Positions 8,925 to 17,424 of a stretch of DNA of 64,000 bases are shown here, one piece after another. The stretch's first letter is position 1; each line of letters opens with the position of its first letter. The notes below the pieces were generated by a model, which had not been told where the DNA came from, did not search any database, and worked only from the letters and a program-made list of their open reading frames with translations. The translations under genes were made by a program, and so were the position numbers. The stretch spans positions 1-64,000 of the forward strand of contig JAUIJD010000004.1 of NCBI GenBank assembly GCA_030431475.1, given 5' to 3'. Origin of the DNA: Verrucomicrobiia bacterium (lineage in GTDB: Bacteria; Verrucomicrobiota; Verrucomicrobiia; Verrucomicrobiales; Akkermansiaceae).

Positions 8925-11027
8925 ATGAAGCTTCCCTACATCAATCGCGAGCTTTCCTGGCTGGAGTTCAACCAGCGGGTGCTCTCCGAGGGAGAGCGCG
9001 AGGATCTCCCCTTGCTGGAGAGGCTCAAGTTCCTCGCCATCACCGCCTCGAATCTCGACGAGTTCTTCCAGGTCCGGGTCGGCGGCCTGATGCTGATGCG
9101 GCGCAGCGGACGCAACCGCCCGGATCCGTCGGGCATGACGCCCCTGAAGCAGATCCAGGCGATTCGCCGGCGCGTCCAGCGGATGATCGCCGACCAGTAT
9201 CGCCTGCTTGGCAGTGAACTGCTTCCGGGCTTGGAAAAGGCGGGCGTCCGCCTGATGTCCGTCGCCGAGCTCGAGGCCACGCAGAGCGACCAGATGGCCT
9301 CCTATTTCCACGCCTCCGTCGAACCGCTGCTGACCCCGCTGGCGATCGATCCCGAAGGCGAACCGCCTCATGTCCCCGGGTTGCAGCTCACGATCGCCTG
9401 CAAACTGACCGACGAGGAATCGGGATCCAACCGCTTCACCCTCGTGCCGATTCCCGAGAGCCTCGGACGGCGGATCCCGGTCGATGTCCCCGATGCGGGT
9501 GCCGCCTTCGTCCTGATCGAGGACCTGGTGGCCACCCACATCGGCTCGCTCTTTCCCGGAGAGAAACTGGTCGCCACCGCCTGCTTCCGCGTCACCCGCA
9601 ATGGCGACATCGCGGTGCAGGAAGAGGACGCAATCGACCTCGCCGGCGAGATGGAGGAGGTCCTCGCCGCGCGCATGATCTCCGACACCGTGCGGCTTGA
9701 GCTCGCCATGCCGGCCCCCCGCGACCTCGGCAACGTGATCCGCGAGGTCTGCCGGGCGGAAACCGGAGAAGTCTACCGCATCAACGGCCCCCTCGCCTTG
9801 TCCTCCTTCATGGAGCTGGCCTTCATCAACGGCTTCGATCATCTCCGCGACCGTACCTGGGATCCGCAACCCTCCCCCGACATCTCGCCGACCGAGCCGG
9901 TCTTCGATGCCATCGCGCAGCGGGACCTGCTGCTCCACCATCCCTACGAGAGCTTCGAGCCGGTCCTCCGGATGCTCGATGAGGCCGCGCGGGATCCGGA
10001 TGTGCTCTCGATCAAGCAGGTGCTCTACCGCACCGCGAAGAACTCCCGCATCATCGATGCCCTGATTCGCGCCGCGGAGCACGGCAAGCAGGTCACCGTG
10101 CTGGTCGAACTCAAGGCGCGCTTCGATGAGGCCAGGAACCTCGACCGTGCCGAGGAACTCCAACGTGCCGGCGTCCAGATCGTCTACGGCGTCAAGGGCC
10201 TCAAGACCCACGCCAAGATCTGCCTGATCGTCCGCCGCGAGAACGGCGTCCTCCGGCGCTACGTCCACTTAGGGACCGGGAACTACAACGAGTCCACCGC
10301 CCGGCTCTACACCGACATCTCGCTGCTCACCTGCCGCCCGGAGTACGGCGCCGACGCCTCGCTCTTCTTCAACGCGGTCACCGGTCGTTCGAAGCTGCTC
10401 CGGTTCCAGCGCATCGTCCCGGCCCCGACCGCGATGAAGCCCCGCTTGCTGGCGCTCATCGCCGACGAGGCCGAACGGGCCCGCCAGGGAGAGCCCGCCC
10501 GCATCCTCGCGAAGATCAACTCGCTTCAGGACCCCGAGATCATCGCCGCGCTGTACGACGCGTCGAAGGCGGGCGTCGAGATCAAGCTCAACGTTCGGGG
10601 CATCTGCTGCCTGAAGACCGGCACCTCGAAACGATCCCGCAACATCGAGGTGGTCTCGATCATCGACCGCTACCTCGAGCATTCGCGCATCTTCTATTTC
10701 CACCAGGGAGGCGACTCGCGGATGTTCATCGCCTCCGCCGACTGGATGGGGCGCAACCTCGACCGCCGCGTCGAACTGATGGTCCCGGTCGAGGAACGCA
10801 CGGCCCATCGCCGGCTGCTGAAGATCCTGGAGACCTTTTTCCACGACAACACCCAGGCCTGGCGGATCCTGCCCGACGGGACCTCCGAGCGCCTCGCCCC
10901 GGGGAAGGGCGAAAAGGCGTTCCGCGCCCAGGAGCATTTCCACCGCAGGGCCCGCCGCACGGCCAAGGCCCGGGAACACGAGCGCGCGATGCGCTTCGAA
11001 CCGCACATGCCCGCCGAAGAATCATGA
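8925..11027 (+). CDS. ppk1: Polyphosphate kinase 1
   Basis: YINRELSWLEFNQRVL N-terminus; KQVLYRTAKNSRIIDALIRAAEHGKQVTVLVELKARFDE; KTHAK with phospho-acceptor His; HLGTGNYNESTARLYTD. Confidence 0.96.
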   Translation: MKLPYINRELSWLEFNQRVLSEGEREDLPLLERLKFLAITASNLDEFFQVRVGGLMLMRRSGRNRPDPSGMTPLKQIQAIRRRVQRMIADQYRLLGSELLPGLEKAGVRLMSVAELEATQSDQMASYFHASVEPLLTPLAIDPEGEPPHVPGLQLTIACKLTDEESGSNRFTLVPIPESLGRRIPVDVPDAGAAFVLIEDLVATHIGSLFPGEKLVATACFRVTRNGDIAVQEEDAIDLAGEMEEVLAARMISDTVRLELAMPAPRDLGNVIREVCRAETGEVYRINGPLALSSFMELAFINGFDHLRDRTWDPQPSPDISPTEPVFDAIAQRDLLLHHPYESFEPVLRMLDEAARDPDVLSIKQVLYRTAKNSRIIDALIRAAEHGKQVTVLVELKARFDEARNLDRAEELQRAGVQIVYGVKGLKTHAKICLIVRRENGVLRRYVHLGTGNYNESTARLYTDISLLTCRPEYGADASLFFNAVTGRSKLLRFQRIVPAPTAMKPRLLALIADEAERARQGEPARILAKINSLQDPEIIAALYDASKAGVEIKLNVRGICCLKTGTSKRSRNIEVVSIIDRYLEHSRIFYFHQGGDSRMFIASADWMGRNLDRRVELMVPVEERTAHRRLLKILETFFHDNTQAWRILPDGTSERLAPGKGEKAFRAQEHFHRRARRTAKAREHERAMRFEPHMPAEES

Positions 11028-11872
11028 TCATCGAACCCATCGGAACCCACCGCAGTCAGTGGGGCGAAGGCCCGATCTGGTGCCGGAACTCACTCTACTA
11101 CGTCGATATCGAAGGACACCGTGTCATCCGCTTCCATCCCGAAACGGGTGAGGAAACGCAATGGGACGTCGGCGAGCGGGTCGGCACCGTGGTGCCGCGC
11201 GAGTCCGGCGGGCTGGTGATCGCCGGCGACCGCGGCTTTCACCTTCTCGATGAGAGCGACGGCCGCCTCACGCCCATCCACGACCCGGAACCGGGCATGA
11301 CCGACAACCGGTTCAACGACGGCAAGTGCTCGCCCGACGGACGCTTCTTCGCGGGCACCATCAGCCTCGTGAAGAAGACCGGCGACGCCCGGCTCTACCG
11401 CCTCGATCCCGATCTCTCGGTTCACGAGGTCTTCGGGCCGGTGACCAACTCCAACGGCATCGCGTGGAATGCGGCGGGCGACACCTGCTACTACATCGAC
11501 ACCCCCCGGCGCGAAGTGCTCGCCTTCGACTACGCCAACGGCGACCTCTCCAACCTGCGCACCGTCGTTTCAACGGCCGCGGTGGAGGCGTCGCCCGACG
11601 GCATGACCATCGATGCCGAGGGCAACCTGTGGATCGCCTTCTGCCACGGTGCCTGCGTGGTCTGCTACAACCCGGCGACGGGTGAGGAAGTCCGCCGGGT
11701 CGAGCTTCCCTGCCTCGAGACCACCGCATGCGCCTTCGGCGGCCCGGAACTCGCCGACCTCTACGTCACGACCGGCATCCACAAGACCGAAGTCGAGGAA
11801 CACGCCGGACGCCTGCTGGTGATCCGCGACCTCGGCGTGAAGGGCGTCCCCGCCCATGCCTTCTCAGGATAG
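11024..11872 (+). CDS. SMP-30/gluconolactonase/LRE family protein
   Basis: WGEGPIWCRNSLYYVDIEGHRVIRF...NRFNDGKCSPDGRFFAGTIS...NSNGIAWNAAGDTCYYIDTPRREVLAFDY; ATGA overlap with ppk1. Confidence 0.9.
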   Translation: MIIEPIGTHRSQWGEGPIWCRNSLYYVDIEGHRVIRFHPETGEETQWDVGERVGTVVPRESGGLVIAGDRGFHLLDESDGRLTPIHDPEPGMTDNRFNDGKCSPDGRFFAGTISLVKKTGDARLYRLDPDLSVHEVFGPVTNSNGIAWNAAGDTCYYIDTPRREVLAFDYANGDLSNLRTVVSTAAVEASPDGMTIDAEGNLWIAFCHGACVVCYNPATGEEVRRVELPCLETTACAFGGPELADLYVTTGIHKTEVEEHAGRLLVIRDLGVKGVPAHAFSG

Positions 11873-11878
11873 GCGTGG

Positions 11879-11924
11879 CGCAGAGCTCCGCTTTGCGAAT
11901 GACGGGCAAACCTCGAGGTTTGCC
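11879..11924. repeat. Two adjacent hairpins/inverted repeats immediately after the SMP-30 stop (CGCAGAGC-tcc-GCTTTGCG and GGCAAACCTCGAGGTTTGCC)
   Basis: Direct reading: 8-bp near-perfect stem at 11879-11897 and a perfect 20-bp palindrome at 11905-11924, between convergent genes. Confidence 0.7.
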
Positions 11925-11972
11925 TCCATCGCAGGACGACGCCCGCCACGCCACGCACCGGAGCGTCGTCGA

Positions 11973-12569
11973 TCACTCGCAGCGTGAAACCCTGCTCCAC
12001 CAGAAGTCCATGACATGCGGCGTTTCCTTCGCGTCGCCGACCTCCCGCCAGTCGAACACCGCCTCGACACCCTCCATGGGCTCGAAGCCCATCTTTCTCC
12101 AGAAGCCATCCAGCGGACGGTATCCCTGCGGCCGTCGCGGGTCCTCCGGATCCCGACGCACCGCGCAGAAGCAGCAGAACTCGACGCCCCCGTGCGCCCG
12201 CGCCGCTTCGAGACGTGCCTCCATGAACATCCGGCCGATGCCCCTCCCGCGATGCTCGGGAAGCAGGATCGACTCTCCGAAGTAGAAGCCCCGGGCCGGA
12301 TCGAAACCCGCGTCCTCCAGCGGCCGCCGGAACTCCGCGACCTCGTCGGCCAGCGGCAGGCAGGTCGAGATCCCGACCAACCGCCCCTGCGACTCCGCCG
12401 TCACGATCCGCGCCCGCGGATTCTTCAGGTAGGTGGCGAGGTAGTCGCGCTCATACTCGACCGTGCCGTCGTACCGATACGGCCACTCCCGGAAGACGGC
12501 GATCCGCAGCGCTGCCAGCTCGTCCCGGCGCCCGGCGAGGTCGGGAGCGCGATGCGTCCCGACCTTCAT
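11973..12569 (-). CDS. GNAT family N-acetyltransferase
   Basis: ESILLPEHRGRGIGRMFMEARLEAARAHG acetyl-CoA binding motif; start MKVGTHRAPDL overlaps the lpxI stop. Confidence 0.85.
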   Translation of the reverse strand: MKVGTHRAPDLAGRRDELAALRIAVFREWPYRYDGTVEYERDYLATYLKNPRARIVTAESQGRLVGISTCLPLADEVAEFRRPLEDAGFDPARGFYFGESILLPEHRGRGIGRMFMEARLEAARAHGGVEFCCFCAVRRDPEDPRRPQGYRPLDGFWRKMGFEPMEGVEAVFDWREVGDAKETPHVMDFWWSRVSRCE

Positions 12570-13384
12570 TCCCCCACCGCGTGGAGCCCGATGCCCTTCT
12601 CGGAACAGAGGCGCCCGACCTCGTCCCGCTCGATCAGCAGGGTCCGGCCCGCCTCGATCGCGATCGCCCCCACCCCGGCCTCGGCGCAGGTCTCGATGGT
12701 CTGCGGCCCGACGACCGGGACGTCGAAACGGAAATCCTGGTCGGGCTTCGACACCTTCACCAGCATCACGTTTTTTCCTCGTCCCAGCTCCCCGCCGCGA
12801 CGGATGCAGGCGTTGGTCCCCTCGAAAGCCTCCACCGCGAGCACCGTCCCGTGCCGCACCACGACCGTCTGACCGATGTCCAGACGACTCGTCTCCTTGG
12901 CGATCCGGTAACCGAACGCGGCGTCGTCGAGCTGGCGATCCTTGAAGCGCGGGCCGCACACGGGGCCGGCCGGCGGCAGCAACTCCTCGAGAAACGTCGT
13001 TGCCGGAAGAAGCTCGATGCCGTCCTTCGACAACTCCTCGGCAATGCCTCCGAACAGCGACTCGGCGTTGCGCTCCTTGATCCGGGCGAGGAGCTTCAAC
13101 GTCCGCAGGTCGGGGCGAAGGTTGAATAGGTTCTTCGGGGCGATCTGGCCGACCATCACCGCCTCACGCGCGCCCTGCTTGCGGAAGTAGCGGATCGGTT
13201 TTCCGAGCTGACCGACCCGCATCCACTCGACCGCATCGGCCTGCTCCGCAACTTCGGGACGGGTCTCCCCCTCGAAAGCGGCCATCACCAGCCTCGCATC
13301 GGGTGCCTTCCGGCGCGCGGCCTCGATGAATACCTCGGGGTAGGCGCCGTTGCCCGCGATGATGCCGATGGTCCGCGTCGCCAT
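12566..13384 (-). CDS. lpxI: UDP-2,3-diacylglucosamine pyrophosphatase LpxI
   Basis: TIGIIAGNGAYPEVFIEAARR; VMVGQIAPKNLFNLRPDLRTLKLLARIKERNAESLFGGIAEEL; TNACIRRGGELGRGKNVMLVKVSKPDQDFRFDVPVVGPQTIE. Confidence 0.9.
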   Translation of the reverse strand: MATRTIGIIAGNGAYPEVFIEAARRKAPDARLVMAAFEGETRPEVAEQADAVEWMRVGQLGKPIRYFRKQGAREAVMVGQIAPKNLFNLRPDLRTLKLLARIKERNAESLFGGIAEELSKDGIELLPATTFLEELLPPAGPVCGPRFKDRQLDDAAFGYRIAKETSRLDIGQTVVVRHGTVLAVEAFEGTNACIRRGGELGRGKNVMLVKVSKPDQDFRFDVPVVGPQTIETCAEAGVGAIAIEAGRTLLIERDEVGRLCSEKGIGLHAVGE

Positions 13385-13406
13385 GCCGTTCAATGAGATG
13401 GGAAAG

Positions 13407-13487
13407 TAGCGGCTGTGGGACTCGAACCCACACTCCAGAGGAACTCGATTTTGAATCGAGCGCGTCTACCAATTCCGCCAAGCCGCC
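13407..13487 (-). tRNA. tRNA-Leu (anticodon CAA)
   Basis: Reverse complement GGCGGCTTGGCGGAATTGGTAGACGCGCTCGATTCAAAATCGAGTTCCTCTGGAGTGTGGGTTCGAGTCCCACAGCCGCTA: acceptor, anticodon stem CTCGA/TCGAG with loop TTCAAAA, long variable arm and T-arm GTGGG-TTCGAGT-CCCAC. Confidence 0.95.
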
Positions 13488-13542
13488 CTTGGGGTGGCGG
13501 ATGTTTGACGAAGGAGGCGGGCCGAGGCAAGCGACAAGTCGA

Positions 13543-15339
13543 TCAGGAGCCGGACGGAGGATCCGCCTCCTTCCCGGCGCCCAGGAACGCCTTTCCGCGA
13601 AGCACCATCACCGGGTGGCTCGGATAGATCGCCATTCCATGCTCGATGACCTCACGGGCCGCCTGCTCGTTCCCCAACTCGCGCCAGGCCTCGGCCAGCA
13701 TGAAGACCGCCGGCATGTGATGCCGATGACGGGGGTCGGCGACCAGCGGTTCGAGGCAGCCCACCGCGCTTTCATACTCTTCCAGCTCGAGGTGGATCTG
13801 CGCGAGCTCCCGCCAGAGCATCCGCTTGTACGGCAAGCGGGACGACTCCCGGGCCAGCTCGGCGAAGAAGATCTCCTTGGCGCCGTCGTGATCGCCGGTC
13901 CGCGCCAGGCACTGGCCGATGATGGGAAGCACGTCGGTGTGCCACGGAGCATCTTCGAGCACCTTGTCACACAAGGCCAACGCCTCCTCGTAGCGACCTT
14001 TCCCGAAGCACTCGTTGGCCGTGAGCAGCGCGCCCTGATACTGGCAGGGTCGGGAATTCATCACCGACCGGTAGAGCTGCTCGGGATCGTCCCACAGGCC
14101 GGCCTGGTGATGGAAAAGCGGAAGCCACGACACCCGCCATCCGACCAGCAGGACCAGCGCGGCCCATGCGGCTCGGCGACCGACCGCAGACCACGAGGTC
14201 CGCTTCAAGCCGGCAGCGGCAAGGCGGATCAGACCCGCCACCGCGATCGCCAGGCCGATGCCCGGAAGGACGATGTAGTAGTCCTCCACGGGTCCGCAGT
14301 AGACGGGAACGAAGTTCGAGGTGGGAAAGCTCGCGGCATAGAACCAGGCAACGCCGAACGCCACCCAGGGCGCGCGCTTCCAGAAGGCGAGAACCGCCAC
14401 GCCCAGGACCGTGACCAGCAGCCAGCACAACGCGGCGCCCAGCGGCGTCACCGACTCGCCCCAGATGAAGGAGCTCGCGAACTCGATGTTGTCGGCCGGC
14501 CAGAGCCACATCAGCAGGTGACGGCACAGGATCCATGGCCCGGACACGAAGAGCTGCCACTTCTCCGTATCGGGTGGAAAACCCATGTTGAACTGCCCGG
14601 CCTCCTGCACGGCGTTGGTCAGGGGACGGAGGGCAAGGAAGGCCAGCGTCAGCAGAAAGGCCATCACGTAGCACTGGATCTCGACCCGGCTCCGGGACCA
14701 CGCATTCCGGCGCAGTTGATCACAGAGAAAGGCCAGGCCGACCGCCGACACCACGGCCTCGTAGGTGAAGAGTCCGCCGACCAGACACAGCGACATCGGC
14801 ACGATCCCGCGGAAATCGAAGCGCCCTCGCAGGACCGCCTTCCGGTGGAAATGGAGGTAGCCGCACAAAAACACGACCGCCAGGCTGATGTTCGCACAGC
14901 TTGGCCAGATGACCGTGCTTACCTGGGTCGGCGAAAGCGCCCAGATGGCCATGGCCGCAAAGGACCAGGCCTTCGATTCGAGCACCTGTCGAAGCAGCAG
15001 ATAGATCGCGGCGGCGGCGGCGAAATACAGGAGAAGCGTGGCCCCGTGCCACACCGGAGGGATGTCCAGGTCGGCCTGGAACACGCCGTAGTAGAAGAGG
15101 TTCTTCGCCGGCCGCAGGAGCCCGAAGCTGTCCGGACCAAAACAATCCGCCCAGCCGCTGAAGTCCCGGACGTGGCGCCACTGGGTCCAGTCATCGAGCA
15201 CCTTCAGGGAGTTCATGCCGGGCCACGAAAGGGCCACCAGCACCCCGAAGAGCACGAGAATCCCGAAGAGCTCCCGCAGGGAGATCCAGCGCTCCGGAGG
15301 CCCCGGTCGAACCGATGCCTGAGACTCAGTTTGATTCAT
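13543..15339 (-). CDS. Polytopic membrane protein with C-terminal TPR region (glycosyltransferase-like membrane architecture)
   Basis: Multiple hydrophobic helices from MNQTESQASVRPGPPERW..., C-terminal TPR-like ...NECFGKGRYEEALALCDKVLEDAPWHTDVLPIIGQCLARTGDHDGAKEIFFAEL.... Confidence 0.7.
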   Translation of the reverse strand: MNQTESQASVRPGPPERWISLRELFGILVLFGVLVALSWPGMNSLKVLDDWTQWRHVRDFSGWADCFGPDSFGLLRPAKNLFYYGVFQADLDIPPVWHGATLLLYFAAAAAIYLLLRQVLESKAWSFAAMAIWALSPTQVSTVIWPSCANISLAVVFLCGYLHFHRKAVLRGRFDFRGIVPMSLCLVGGLFTYEAVVSAVGLAFLCDQLRRNAWSRSRVEIQCYVMAFLLTLAFLALRPLTNAVQEAGQFNMGFPPDTEKWQLFVSGPWILCRHLLMWLWPADNIEFASSFIWGESVTPLGAALCWLLVTVLGVAVLAFWKRAPWVAFGVAWFYAASFPTSNFVPVYCGPVEDYYIVLPGIGLAIAVAGLIRLAAAGLKRTSWSAVGRRAAWAALVLLVGWRVSWLPLFHHQAGLWDDPEQLYRSVMNSRPCQYQGALLTANECFGKGRYEEALALCDKVLEDAPWHTDVLPIIGQCLARTGDHDGAKEIFFAELARESSRLPYKRMLWRELAQIHLELEEYESAVGCLEPLVADPRHRHHMPAVFMLAEAWRELGNEQAAREVIEHGMAIYPSHPVMVLRGKAFLGAGKEADPPSGS

Positions 15340-15386
15340 GCGACAATCAAGGTGTGTTAACCTTGATGGCCGCGAACGAATCACAA

Positions 15387-16313
15387 TCAGTCGCTCTCGG
15401 CAAGCAACCTCTCCGCCTCCAGGGCGGCCGCGCATCCCTGCCCGGCCGCGGTGATGGCCTGGCGGTAGTAGTGGTCCGCGACGTCGCCGGCGGCGAAGAG
15501 ACCCGGCGTTTTCGTCGCCGTGCGACCCGGCTTCTGGATGATGTATCCGTTGTCGTCGGTGTCGACGAGGTCCCCGACAAAGCCGCTGTTCGGGATGTGG
15601 CCGATCGCGACGAACACACACTTCACCTCCAGCTCGCTCTCGCTGTCGTCCTCGGTGTTCTTCAGCGTCACGGCCCGCATCTCGCCCTCGTCATCGGTCA
15701 GGTAGTCGGTCACCACCGAGTTCCAGACCGGCTCGATCTTCTCGTTGGCCAGGGCCCGGTCGGCCATGATCTTCGATGCCCGCAGCTCGTCGCGACGGTG
15801 GATCAGGTAGACCTTGCTCGCGAATCGGGTCAGGAAGTCGGCTTCCTCGCAGGCGCTGTCGCCGCCACCGATCACGCAGACCGGCACGTCGCGGTAGAAG
15901 GCACCGTCGCAGGTCGCGCACGAGGTGAGTCCATGACCGATCAGCTCCTTCTCCCCCTCGATGCCGAGGTGGCGGGGCGCCGCTCCGGTGGCGATGATCA
16001 CGGTCTTCGACTCCAGGGTCTTGTCACCGGTCTTGACCTCGAAGTGCCCCGCCTCGGTCTTCACCACGGCATCGACGTTGGCGAACTCGATGCGGGCACC
16101 GAATTTCTCCGCCTGCTGCTGCATGTTGGTCATCAGCTCCGGCCCCATGATTCCCTCGGGAAAACCGGGGAAGTTCTCGACTTCGGTGGTCGTCGTCAGC
16201 TGGCCGCCGGGCTGCGTCCCGGTCAGCATGAGAGGTTCGAGATTGGCGCGGGCGGAATAGATGGCGGCCGTGTATCCGGCGCAGCCGGTTCCGATGATGA
16301 TGACGTTTTCCAT
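15387..16313 (-). CDS. trxB: Thioredoxin-disulfide reductase
   Basis: [27 protein letters not shown], redox motif [59 protein letters not shown]. Confidence 0.96.
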   Translation of the reverse strand: MENVIIIGTGCAGYTAAIYSARANLEPLMLTGTQPGGQLTTTTEVENFPGFPEGIMGPELMTNMQQQAEKFGARIEFANVDAVVKTEAGHFEVKTGDKTLESKTVIIATGAAPRHLGIEGEKELIGHGLTSCATCDGAFYRDVPVCVIGGGDSACEEADFLTRFASKVYLIHRRDELRASKIMADRALANEKIEPVWNSVVTDYLTDDEGEMRAVTLKNTEDDSESELEVKCVFVAIGHIPNSGFVGDLVDTDDNGYIIQKPGRTATKTPGLFAAGDVADHYYRQAITAAGQGCAAALEAERLLAESD

Positions 16314-16391
16314 GGTCCTGTGAGTCTCTGGCGGGCGGAGTATTCCGGCCGATCCGCGCCGCCGTCAACGCCCGCTCCCGGGAATTCGCGC

Positions 16392-17306
16392 CTACTCGAT
16401 GCCCCGCTTGCGCTTTTCCGCGGCGATCCACTCCTGATCCTCCACCGAAAGCCGTCGCTCCTGGGTGCGGGCGCGCGTGCCATCGGGCTCGATCAGCACG
16501 AGCTCCCCGTCCCGGTAAGCGATCAGCTTGGCGAAGAACTTCCTCCCCAGCGGGTCGGACCAGGTGCGGTAGCCCTTCCGCTCCATCTTCTGCTTCCAGG
16601 CCGCATGCGACTTCCCGGCCAGATGCGCCCCCTGCCGGAGCTGGCCCCACTTGTATTCCCACTGACCCCGCCGATAGCCCCGGTAGCGGCCGATCACCTC
16701 GCCCGACGGGGTCACGACCAGCAGGGTCGGATACCCCATCACCTTGTAGCGCTTCTTCAGGTCCTTGACGAATGCCGCCTTGCGGGCGCCGTCGTCGTCC
16801 AGCTTGCTGCCCACCTGCTCGTCGACCTGCAGCCGGACGAAGGTGTCCTGCGCCCATTCCTCGAAGTCCTGGCGGCCGAACAGATCGTCGCTGATCGCCC
16901 CGCTCGCCATCGGGTTTCCCGAGTCGTTGAACCAGATCAGGACCGGCTTGTCGGTCTTGCGCGCCTCGCGGAACACCCGGGAGATGCTCCGCCCCCACGG
17001 CCCGTCCTCACTCCGGGATTCCAGCAGCTCGCGCAATTCGGGGACGATGTCCTCGGGATCCTCCGCATCGGGGTCGGTGTAGACGATCTCATCCGGATTC
17101 ATCACCGTGCCCGCGTCGTTCTGCAGCTCCCGCAGCGCCCGGCCACTGTCCAGGGGCGTCGCCCCGCCGCGCAGGGCCGCCGGAATCGCATCGGGCGAGA
17201 ACGGATTCGCCGGCAGTTCGTCGACCACGGCGGGATCGTTGCCGGTTCCGCAGGAAGCCAGCCCGGCGACGGGGATGAGCAGGAGCAGAGAGCGCCGCAT
17301 GAGCAT
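16392..17306 (-). CDS. Thioredoxin-fold lipoprotein with C-terminal SHD1-like domain; lacks CxxC
   Basis: Lipobox LASCGTG; KPVLIWFNDSGNPMASGAISDDLFGRQDFEEWAQDTFVRLQVD; YPTLLVVTPSGEVIGRYRGY; SHD1-like RTWSDPLGRKFFAKLIAYRDGELVLIEPDGTRARTQERRLSVEDQEWI. Confidence 0.75.
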   Translation of the reverse strand: MLMRRSLLLLIPVAGLASCGTGNDPAVVDELPANPFSPDAIPAALRGGATPLDSGRALRELQNDAGTVMNPDEIVYTDPDAEDPEDIVPELRELLESRSEDGPWGRSISRVFREARKTDKPVLIWFNDSGNPMASGAISDDLFGRQDFEEWAQDTFVRLQVDEQVGSKLDDDGARKAAFVKDLKKRYKVMGYPTLLVVTPSGEVIGRYRGYRRGQWEYKWGQLRQGAHLAGKSHAAWKQKMERKGYRTWSDPLGRKFFAKLIAYRDGELVLIEPDGTRARTQERRLSVEDQEWIAAEKRKRGIE

Positions 17307-17424
17307 CAGGCTAGGCCCGGCGTTTCGCCGACCCAAGCCCGAAACCCCGGGACCGGACACCACTTTCCCTTGCCCCCGGGCCGAACCCACGCACACTCCC
17401 GGCGATCCGTTTCGAGCCCCTGCC

